Shown: piece by piece, positions 1-4,929 of the stretch
Layout of the letters: the number at the start of each line of letters is the position of its first letter
How positions within the stretch are numbered: position 1 is the first letter of the stretch
From: Halolacustris sp051744345
Lineage (GTDB): Bacteria > Actinomycetota > Humimicrobiia > Humimicrobiales > Humimicrobiaceae
Length of the DNA stretch: 8,722 bases
Direction of reading: 5' to 3'
Assembly: GCA_051744345.1 (NCBI GenBank)
Contig: JBNJCW010000071.1
Coordinates: 1 to 8,722, forward strand
The notes under the pieces: generated by a model
The model's input: the letters and a program-made list of their open reading frames with translations, nothing else
Databases searched by the model: none
Told to the model about the DNA's origin: nothing
Program-made: the position numbers and the translations under genes

Positions 1-357
1 TTCTTTTCTAATTACAGCATCGATCATCTTATGGAATTGTTGTCTTCTATCATTCAAACCAGAGGCTATTTCAATAAATTCAATGGGGTCATCATATCCC
101 TTTCCTTTATAGTATTGCCTTAACCTTTCAACCTGTCTGTTTAAATTATCTTCTTGTTTTTTTGTAGAGCCTCTTCCGTAAATAGCTACCCTTGAAGATG
201 TCTTGTCTATTTTCAATAGCTGTTTAATATCAGATTCTAAATATCTTCTATGCCCGCCAGAAGTCTTATAAGATTTTAAAAGTCCTTTTTCCCATTCTTT
301 AAGACTGTTATGGGTGAGTTTATATTTATTTTCTATATCACTTATCCTTAGAAGCAA
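1..357 (-). CDS. tnpA: IS607-family serine recombinase (TnpA), N-terminal part, cut by window edge
   Basis: This is the transposase of an IS607-type insertion sequence, a serine recombinase that moves DNA through a phosphoserine intermediate. Translation of the minus strand gives 119 residues before the window edge. Residues 1-40 form a MerR-like helix-turn-helix, starting LLRISDIENKY and including the typical TSGGHRRY. The catalytic domain begins near residue 56 with RVAIYGRGST, where Ser64 is the expected nucleophile. It continues with a DNLNRQVERL helix and a SGLNDRRQQF motif near residues 99-108. I chose the TTG at 357-355 because GGAG lies 8 bases upstream and because family members start at this point; the frame is closed by stops further upstream. 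The remainder, and any TnpB partner, would lie left of base 1. The DNA is visibly AT-richer than the neighbouring genes, which fits a mobile element. The family call is firm; activity cannot be judged. Confidence 0.93.
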   Translation of the reverse strand, partial: MLLRISDIENKYKLTHNSLKEWEKGLLKSYKTSGGHRRYLESDIKQLLKIDKTSSRVAIYGRGSTKKQEDNLNRQVERLRQYYKGKGYDDPIEFIEIASGLNDRRQQFHKMIDAVIRKE

Positions 358-500
358 GAGTTTTCTCCAATATTTTTTTTATATTCTTTAGCTATCTCTT
401 AAATTCCTCTTTAGAAGGCAACTCATCAAACGGTTCGTTGAACCGTATTTTGCTCTCCATCAACTATTGCATATTTTTTGGTCAATTTTTTAATCTCCAT
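348..500 (-). pseudogene. Possible small gene broken by two frameshifts, directly upstream of tnpA
   Basis: An ATG at 500-498 has a good ribosome site (AAGGAG, 6 bases upstream), but the frame stops after 24 codons at 428-426. Shifting frame near 452-455 and again near 396-400 restores a hydrophilic reading. The pieces read MEIKKLTKKYAIVDGE, then KIRFNEPFDELPSKEEF, then EIAKEYKKNIGENSCF. This virtual protein of about 50 residues ends at a TAA (350-348) that overlaps the TTG start of tnpA, the arrangement expected of a translationally coupled pair. I do not recognise the family. It could be an accessory gene of the element or a host gene, for example a small antitoxin-like protein, disrupted by it. 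It is also possible that only the 24-codon leader peptide is real. The joining of frames is my inference. Confidence 0.4.
430..446. repeat. Hairpin: 7-bp perfect stem, 3-base loop
   Basis: The bases ACGGTTC and GAACCGT pair perfectly around a GTT loop. The hairpin lies inside the broken small gene upstream of tnpA and within the probable leader of the tnpA transcript. It has no T-tract on either strand, so it is not an ordinary terminator. It could be chance in coding DNA, a leader hairpin, or a recombinase-related site. Confidence 0.45.
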
Positions 501-513
501 TTAATACTCCTTA

Positions 514-537
514 TATTACAATACATATTACAATACA
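514..537. repeat. Tandem direct repeat, two perfect 12-bp copies
   Basis: The unit TATTACAATACA occurs twice without a gap (514-525 and 526-537). A shorter degenerate copy, TATTCAATA, follows at 539-547. The repeats lie just outside the small broken gene and about 160 bases upstream of the recombinase start, roughly where the left end of an IS607-type element could be. IS607-family recombinases are known to bind several short repeats at the transposon ends, so these are candidate TnpA sites. They could equally be promoter or operator repeats for the small gene. The repeat is seen directly; its role is inferred. Confidence 0.55.
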
Positions 538-591
538 TTATTCAATAAAAGTTAAGTCTTTTCTGGTTATTTTTAATAGATTTTGGTAGTT

Positions 592-609
592 ATTTAACAA
601 CTGTTAAAT
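592..609. promoter_or_regulatory. 18-bp near-palindrome, operator-like
   Basis: ATTTAACA and TGTTAAAT are perfect complements around a 2-base centre (AC). The short centre and AT-rich arms look more like a dimeric repressor site than a terminator. It lies 92 bases upstream of the broken small gene and about 250 bases upstream of the TPR gene. There is no evidence for a bound protein. Confidence 0.4.
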
Positions 610-714
610 CCTCCTCATAATGATACTAACAAATATGGAAGGATATTAAAATCTAAAAAATACGAGCCTCAGTTCTGCCAGTTTAATTATAAGCGTGACA
701 AAGCCCTCAGCAAC

Positions 715-738
715 GGATTACAATCCTTCTAAAAGGAT
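715..738. repeat. Two overlapping, mutually exclusive small hairpins
   Basis: GGATT/AATCC (715-719 and 722-726, 2-base centre) overlaps ATCCTT/AAGGAT (723-728 and 733-738, loop CTAA). They share the bases ATCC, so only one can form at a time. No T-tract follows. This may be a short attenuator-like switch, or chance in a small stretch. Confidence 0.3.
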
Positions 739-856
739 GGCCGCATTTGGTAAAAATATGCATTATCCCAAACAGGCCGGCAAAAATTTCTTCTGCTTCC
801 ATTGCCTGCACACCCCTTTACTATTCCTATCAATTTTGGTTAACTTATAAAAGCAG

Positions 857-1234
857 ATGGAAAATGATTATAAGAAAATTATGAACCGCGCATATTATCA
901 CTTTAGAAAAGGAAAAAAATTAGCAGGACAAAACAATTTTATCCATGCAATCATGCACCTGGAAAAAGCAAAGGAAGAGGAGCCGGAAAAGGCTTCCATA
1001 AGGGAAGTCCTGGCCCGGGCATACTATAACTGCGGTTTTTACTCTCCTGCCAGGGATAATTTCCAGAAGGCAGTAGAGATTGATGCCGCCAATGATTTTG
1101 CTTATTACGGGCTGGGCTTGAGCCTGGCCAAACTGGGGAAAATAAAGAGGGCCATAGGTCAGCTTAAGATAGCAGTAACCATGAAACCCCAGTCAGAAGA
1201 TTACAAAAAAGCTTTAGAAAAATTAACCCCCTAA
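857..1234 (+). CDS. Small TPR-repeat protein
   Basis: The 125-residue protein is almost entirely tetratricopeptide repeats, which form helical hairpins for protein-protein binding. Three repeats are visible: about residues 11-44, 46-79 (ending AVEIDAAND) and 80-113 (AYYGLGLSLAKLGKIKRAI, then KPQSE). The typical spacing of Ala, Gly and Tyr is kept. There is no signal peptide or membrane segment, so it should be cytoplasmic. No Shine-Dalgarno site precedes the ATG. Instead TATAAA (846-851) ends five bases before it, which would suit a leaderless transcript. A second ATG at 881 also lacks a good site. The gene ends tail to tail with the minus-strand unknown gene and overlaps it by 4 bases at the stops. 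Its partner cannot be told from sequence. Confidence 0.85.
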   Translation: MENDYKKIMNRAYYHFRKGKKLAGQNNFIHAIMHLEKAKEEEPEKASIREVLARAYYNCGFYSPARDNFQKAVEIDAANDFAYYGLGLSLAKLGKIKRAIGQLKIAVTMKPQSEDYKKALEKLTP

Positions 1235-1911
1235 TTTTCTAGATACATTAAAAATCCATATTCATTTTCTATTACCCTTACCCCTCTTTTTACCAGTTCT
1301 TCAGGTTTCTGCAGCAAGCTGTGGCCTGCTTCTATCCCATAGGACAGCTGCAGACCAGGCAGTTTTTCCTGTTCCAGTGTAGCCAGTATGTATTCAACCA
1401 TTTCAAAGTTTGCCAGACCCAGATTAAACCGGGAGAGGGGCAGCCATTTTTCAGAACCGGGTCTTATTTTATCCCCTTTTGCAGGCACCCTTTTAAATAT
1501 CTTTAAAAAATAATCATTTCCGTAAGAGGAAAGCAGCTCCAGGAACCTTTCAGGATCCCTTGAAATCTTTCTGTATAACATGCCTACCGGCTTATCATCC
1601 CTAAAAGAGCCTCCTCTTATTACCGCACTGAAGGAAAGCTTTATCCGGTCAAGAATTATAGCCAGGCCGCACAGCTGAAACCGTGTCCTGTCCTGGTAAG
1701 CTTTCCCTATGCTGTACATTGCCCGGGGCAGCTCATCTTTTATGCTGGCCATCCTGTTCCTTTTAAAAGAGGACTTAACCTGCTGGTTTAGCATTCCGTA
1801 AACACTTTCCCCATAGGCTGCCATCTTTTTTTTTATGACCCTTTTATAATCCCGGGGCATATCAATGAAAAAAGTGAAGTCCTGGTTTTCAAATCCTGAA
1901 AAATTATCCAA
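1231..1911 (-). CDS. Unrecognised 226-residue protein, downstream of bactofilin
   Basis: I do not recognise this family with confidence. It appears soluble, with no signal peptide or clear membrane helix, and is rich in Lys and Arg (for example VIKKKM at 25-30 and FKRNR at 49-53). The opening GFENQDF (residues 6-12) and the mixed aromatic and charged pattern weakly recall DUF1054 or DUF2461 proteins, but conserved motifs of those families are not evident. The TTG at 1911-1909 has AGGCGG about 9 bases upstream; the next in-frame ATG (residue 18) has no ribosome site. It follows the bactofilin gene by 49 bases on the same strand, so the two probably share a transcript and perhaps a process such as cell shape or envelope assembly. 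Its 3' end overlaps the TPR gene stop. Confidence 0.75.
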   Translation of the reverse strand: MDNFSGFENQDFTFFIDMPRDYKRVIKKKMAAYGESVYGMLNQQVKSSFKRNRMASIKDELPRAMYSIGKAYQDRTRFQLCGLAIILDRIKLSFSAVIRGGSFRDDKPVGMLYRKISRDPERFLELLSSYGNDYFLKIFKRVPAKGDKIRPGSEKWLPLSRFNLGLANFEMVEYILATLEQEKLPGLQLSYGIEAGHSLLQKPEELVKRGVRVIENEYGFLMYLEN

Positions 1912-1960
1912 TTTTAAACACCGCCTGACTTAAATTTAAAATATTCTCAAACAAGTTAAC

Positions 1961-2317
1961 CTATTTCTCCTCTGACATCCTGGTTACATTGCCGTCAAAT
2001 ATGCCTCCCTTGTTTATAATAAGGGAATCTGTCTTAATGCTTCCAGTAACCACGCCTGTTTCCTTTATTTCTACATTGCCGCTCGCTTCCATACTGCCTT
2101 CATAGGTTCCAATTATTATGGCGTCGGTTGTCTTAACGTCCGCACTCACAAATCCCTTCTCCTGAATCTTTAATTCCCCATTCACTTCCATTTCCCCTTT
2201 TACTTCACAGTCAATCTCTATGGAATTGGAAATGATAAACTTACCGTCAATACTGGCCCGATCTCCCTTTACGGTAAGCAGCATCCTCTCCGGCGTATTA
2301 CCCGTATAATCATCCAT
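1961..2317 (-). CDS. Bactofilin-family cytoskeletal protein
   Basis: Bactofilins polymerise without nucleotide into filaments that often lie at the membrane and guide cell shape, wall synthesis or polar organisation. The 118 residues match the compact bactofilin domain: from about residue 20 to 110 the chain is a run of short beta strands, each with turns such as DGKF, VNGELK, EKGFV, YEGSMEASGNVEI and NKGGIFDGN. This is the pattern of a right-handed beta helix. The short polar N-terminal tail (about 15 residues) and C-terminal MSEEK are probably disordered. The ATG at 2317 has a strong GGAAGG 6 bases upstream. The gene probably leads a two-gene operon with the unknown protein, transcribed from the very AT-rich stretch at 2318-2400. 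No membrane segment is present. Confidence 0.9.
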   Translation of the reverse strand: MDDYTGNTPERMLLTVKGDRASIDGKFIISNSIEIDCEVKGEMEVNGELKIQEKGFVSADVKTTDAIIIGTYEGSMEASGNVEIKETGVVTGSIKTDSLIINKGGIFDGNVTRMSEEK

Positions 2318-2505
2318 TTCTTTCCTTCCATCTTTTTATCAATATTTATGATAATAATAATATAATATGTTTATTGAAAATAAAATATATTTTTTATTCA
2401 TTTCCCCTGCTTGCCCCTGCAATGGATCTGTTAATTTGGACAGCTTTGGGAACAAAATTTAAATTATTTGCAATAAAATCCACTTTGTAATATAAGGATA
2501 GCAAC
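2318..2505. promoter_or_regulatory. Divergent promoter region between bactofilin and DUF2007 genes
   Basis: The 188 bases are strongly AT-rich near 2330-2400 (many ATAAT/ATATT runs), where the bactofilin promoter should lie, though no single best -35/-10 pair stands out. On the plus strand TTGCAA (2468-2473), a 17-base spacer and TATAAG (2491-2496) make a good sigma-70 type promoter. Its -10 ends only 9 bases before the DUF2007 ATG and overlaps the ribosome site. CCCCTGC occurs twice, 3 bases apart, near 2404-2420. Confidence 0.5.
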
Positions 2506-2730
2506 ATGAAAGAAACAATTAAAATCTTCAATTCCAGGATGGAAGCCCAGATGGCAAAGTCTTATCTGGAAAGCAACGGGATAAAATCTTATATATCCTC
2601 AGATGACGCCGGACAGATGTACCCTTCGCAGCAGCTGGTAGGAGGGGTGCTGCTTATGGTAGAAAAAGAAGATAAGGATTTGGCCCAAAAACTTCTTAAC
2701 CGGGAAGAGAGGGACAAAAACAATGATTGA
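2506..2730 (+). CDS. DUF2007 family small protein
   Basis: This 74-residue protein fits the DUF2007 (PF09413) pattern, a ferredoxin-like small domain sometimes called a putative signal-transducing protein. The signs are an early strand with a substitution-of-source motif (IKIFNSRMEAQMAKSYLES), the NGIKSYISSDDAG turn, then GGVLLMVEKEDKDLAQKLL near the end. In other genomes the domain is found alone or fused to other small domains; its biochemical role is not settled. The ATG is preceded by AAGGA with 9 bases of spacing. The acidic and polar tail is probably disordered. The gene stands alone on the plus strand and ends 33 bases from the convergent nucleotidyltransferase gene, with no visible terminator between. 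Confidence 0.82.
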   Translation: MKETIKIFNSRMEAQMAKSYLESNGIKSYISSDDAGQMYPSQQLVGGVLLMVEKEDKDLAQKLLNREERDKNND

Positions 2731-2763
2731 TATTCAAGCATAAACCTTCTCTGCTGCATGCAT

Positions 2764-3435
2764 CTACCAAAAATCTTTCCTGACTTTCAGCAAATATCTA
2801 TCCACCAGCTTGAAATTGGTTTCCTTGTCCGGGAAATTTCGGTATGCTTGCACCAGCCTCTGTTCCCATTCCCAGCATTCCTGCACCACTTCCCCGGGCG
2901 TATAGTCCCCCTGCTTAAATTTTTTTACCTTATCATATACCGGGCTGCCGGCAAGGTTTACATCAAATTTTTTACCTGTGCTGAGAAGCTGGTAGCCGTT
3001 ATATAGAACCCTTAGATGGGCAGCCGCATACTTGTTTGCCCTGCCGTCCTTGTTTTCTAAAAATTTCTTCTGCTGGTTTCTGCCATAACCAATAAAAGAA
3101 TCCCTTACCGCCTTGGAACTCCAAACATGGCTGAACATAGCCTTTAGCCTGGATCCGTAATCATCCTCAAACACTACCGGCGCTAAAAATACCTCCAGGA
3201 TAGTGGGCACGCACCTGGTAGCCAGGAGTAAAAATTTCCATACCTCATACCAGGTAATGTCGGTATCGCCTTCAAACCGCTTGGTATCTTTTTTATCAGG
3301 CTTCAATTCTAACAGGTGCCTGGTCCTGGTTATAAAAACACCCCTCAAATCCCTATCACTTCCGGACCGGGCCAGGCCGTGGGCATATGAGCCTACCGTA
3401 ACCTTCAATATATTATGGTGCCGGTTTTCAGCCAT
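2764..3435 (-). CDS. RlaP/YcgL-type nucleotidyltransferase
   Basis: This protein belongs to the polymerase-beta-like nucleotidyltransferases of the RlaP/YcgL group (PF10127), which are predicted to transfer a nucleoside monophosphate to an unknown acceptor. The signature is GSYAHG (15-20) followed by SDRDLRGVF (26-34): Gly15-Ser16 should hold the phosphates, and Asp27 and Asp29 should bind metal. A third acid may be Asp59 in DTDITWYE. The helical second half has the family's lysine and histidine motif, KYAAAHLRVLYNGYQLL (135-151). The length of 223 residues is usual. The ATG is one base after the stop of the acetyltransferase gene, with AGGAG six bases upstream, so translation is almost certainly coupled. 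The acceptor is unknown; some relatives sit beside RNA ligases, but none is present here. Confidence 0.85.
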   Translation of the reverse strand: MAENRHHNILKVTVGSYAHGLARSGSDRDLRGVFITRTRHLLELKPDKKDTKRFEGDTDITWYEVWKFLLLATRCVPTILEVFLAPVVFEDDYGSRLKAMFSHVWSSKAVRDSFIGYGRNQQKKFLENKDGRANKYAAAHLRVLYNGYQLLSTGKKFDVNLAGSPVYDKVKKFKQGDYTPGEVVQECWEWEQRLVQAYRNFPDKETNFKLVDRYLLKVRKDFW

Positions 3436-3436
3436 C

Positions 3437-4249
3437 CTATCTCCTGTGTTTCTCCATCCACTTTAGAGCAAAATCCACCAGGCTCCTTTGGGAAAATAAT
3501 CTGGCGGAGGCCTTGCCTATATTGCCTCTGGCTAAGCGGACATCTCTCTCATAATCCTTGCCCACACGTTCAAAGTCACCACAGTCAAGATCTATGTCCA
3601 TAAAATTTTTTTCCACTCTCTTTCCTCCTTCTATTACAGGCGCCCACACCTGCATCCTCTTTTTACGGGGATAATCTGCCCTGTACTCTGCAAGATGCAG
3701 GGAGGTATTGCTCTCATGTCCAACCCCTATCAAAAGAACATAGCCGCCTGCCTGATAAATTTTTGCCAGCGGAGAGTTGTTTCCCAAACCAAAATCAAGG
3801 CTGTGCTCTCCTGTTATTTTCCTGGCCAGCCTTCCCCGGGCACAAAATGAGTAATGCGGATGGCTGCTCCTTAACACCCCTTCCTGCTTGCGGAAACACT
3901 CTGCAACCCTGCCCATTCCCCTGGCAGGGGTAATATCTGTATAAAAAGGAGGCATGGTCTTTTTTATGGTTTCCCACCATGTCCTGGGCACAGGAGGAGA
4001 TGACCAGAGTTTGGGATCCGAAAGATCCCCTGAATGGGTGGCCATCGCCAGGGTCCCCTCTTTTCCCAGCACATTTTCTGCAGCCAGTATTAATGCTACC
4101 GGCCCACCGCATACCCAGCCGATTGAGCTTAGGGAAGAATGCATAAGCAGCACCATGCCCTCTCTTATCCCCAGAGCCTTAAGGTCTTTTCCCAGGCTTT
4201 CTCCAGTCTTAGGCCGGCTGACCATGTTTATTGCTTTTTGCTCGCTCAT
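3437..4249 (-). CDS. AAC(3)-type N-acetyltransferase (Antibiotic_NAT family, YokD-like)
   Basis: The protein matches the Antibiotic_NAT family (PF02522), whose members use acetyl-CoA to acetylate an amine, in some cases the 3-amino group of aminoglycosides. Visible family blocks are LLMHSSLSSIGWVCGGP (34-50), ATHSGDLSDP (70-79), PPVPRTWWE (85-93), a GMGRVAECFR block (111-120), RSSHPHYSFCARG (127-139), and GVGHESNTSLHLAEYR (175-190) with His178, His185 and Glu188. The length of 270 is normal and nothing is truncated. Many chromosomal members of the family have no known resistance role, so resistance should not be assumed. The ATG has only a weak AGGGAT about 10 bases upstream. A perfect palindrome lies 35 bases before the start, and the nucleotidyltransferase gene follows after one base. 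Confidence 0.9.
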   Translation of the reverse strand: MSEQKAINMVSRPKTGESLGKDLKALGIREGMVLLMHSSLSSIGWVCGGPVALILAAENVLGKEGTLAMATHSGDLSDPKLWSSPPVPRTWWETIKKTMPPFYTDITPARGMGRVAECFRKQEGVLRSSHPHYSFCARGRLARKITGEHSLDFGLGNNSPLAKIYQAGGYVLLIGVGHESNTSLHLAEYRADYPRKKRMQVWAPVIEGGKRVEKNFMDIDLDCGDFERVGKDYERDVRLARGNIGKASARLFSQRSLVDFALKWMEKHRR

Positions 4250-4283
4250 CTTAATTTATCCCTATTTTTTTCTGCCATTTTTC

Positions 4284-4299
4284 CTTTACGGCCGTAAAG
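4284..4299. promoter_or_regulatory. Perfect 16-bp palindrome upstream of the acetyltransferase gene
   Basis: CTTTACGGCCGTAAAG is fully self-complementary with no loop. It lies in the 103-base gap between the membrane-protein gene and the acetyltransferase gene, 35 bases upstream of the latter's start. No T-tract follows on either strand, so a terminator is unlikely. A binding site for a dimeric regulator of the acetyltransferase-nucleotidyltransferase pair is the simplest reading. Confidence 0.55.
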
Positions 4300-4352
4300 C
4301 TGGGATGCTTTAATAAATCCTATACCCGGGCTTTTAATGCATACTATTTTTT

Positions 4353-4778
4353 TTAATCCTCATAATTCAGATACTTTTTTGAGGCAGGATGATTAAACCT
4401 CTTCCACACTATGGCCCCTATAATTGTCCCGATAGGGAACAAAAATATCATGGTAACCACCAGTACTGCCCTGCCCAGGGGCACAGCAAACGATCTTCTC
4501 TGGTATATGCCTACCAGCTCCACAGCATATAAAGCAGGAGCCACCAGGGTATAAATCATCCTGAACGGGATTCCTGCTATACCTGCAAATATGGTAAAAA
4601 GTACCCTGGGGCCAAAACTGGTTCTCCACCCTGTAGCCTCAAAAAAATCAAAGGGCGCAGACCATAGGTTGGAAAGTAGGCTCAAGCCCAGCATTATGGC
4701 CAGAATCCAGCAAAGTATGACCACACCCTCAAGCTGTTTTTTGCCTTCCTTAAGCTCTTCATTGGTAATTTGTGCCAT
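4353..4778 (-). CDS. Small three-helix membrane protein of unknown function
   Basis: I do not recognise this 141-residue protein. The start is set at the ATG 4778-4776 because AGGA lies 6 bases upstream; an in-frame ATG at 4805 would add nine residues but has no ribosome site. A charged N-terminus (NEELKEGKK) is followed by a helix at about 18-39. A long hydrophobic stretch follows at about 58-92, perhaps one long helix or two short ones with PFRMIY between them. A last helix spans about 100-125 (VLVVTMIFLFPIGTIIGAIVW), and the C-terminal tail is basic, then acidic. The FPIGTIIGAIVW segment is common in small uncharacterised inner-membrane proteins. It may head the minus-strand cluster with the acetyltransferase, although the 103-base gap contains a palindrome and may hold a second promoter. 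A TATAAT box lies 42-47 bases upstream of the start. Confidence 0.75.
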   Translation of the reverse strand: MAQITNEELKEGKKQLEGVVILCWILAIMLGLSLLSNLWSAPFDFFEATGWRTSFGPRVLFTIFAGIAGIPFRMIYTLVAPALYAVELVGIYQRRSFAVPLGRAVLVVTMIFLFPIGTIIGAIVWKRFNHPASKKYLNYED

Positions 4779-4818
4779 TATGCTTCCTTTCATATAAAGT
4801 GTCATAGATTACAAATGA

Positions 4819-4885
4819 GATTATAAGGGATTTTTTTATTTTTTTTTACTTTTAAAACATTATTTCATAAAATATCCCTATAATC
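4819..4885. promoter_or_regulatory. Inverted repeat containing two outward-facing TATAAT boxes
   Basis: GATTATAAGGGAT (4819-4831) and ATCCCTATAATC (4874-4885) are inverted copies that differ by one base of length, separated by 42 AT-rich bases. Each arm contains a consensus -10 box: TATAAT on the minus strand at 4825-4820, facing the membrane-protein gene, and TATAAT on the plus strand at 4879-4884, facing the amidohydrolase. Predicted leaders are both about 35-40 bases. Neither has a clear -35 box, which suggests help from an activator or control by a shared regulator. Confidence 0.6.
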
Positions 4886-4929
4886 CTGCAGCTCAACAGG
4901 GTACAATTTTTAACAAATAAGGGAGGGAT

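Larger units (their letters stand above)
538..856. other. AT-rich intergenic stretch without a convincing gene
   Basis: The stretch separates the IS607-type element from the TPR gene. I see no RNA gene in it. The longest readings are a 37-codon ATG frame on the plus strand (737-850, with no usable ribosome site) and a 31-codon frame on the minus strand starting at 802. Neither resembles a protein I know. The stretch holds three dyads (592-609, 715-726 and 723-738), listed separately. It may include the outer end of the transposon and decayed sequence beside it. Confidence 0.5.

Noticed and set aside
737..850. 37-codon ATG frame on the plus strand in the gap before the TPR gene
   Set aside because: AAAAGG abuts the ATG with no spacer, the peptide is not recognisable, and it ends inside the likely -10 box of the TPR gene.
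3437..4249. Calling the acetyltransferase a confirmed aminoglycoside-resistance gene
   Set aside because: Family motifs are present, but many chromosomal members have no resistance activity and there is no resistance cassette, integron or transposon directly around it.
3954..4313. 119-codon open frame on the plus strand over the acetyltransferase gene
   Set aside because: It is antisense to a well-conserved AAC(3)-type gene, has no ribosome site, and has no recognisable domain.
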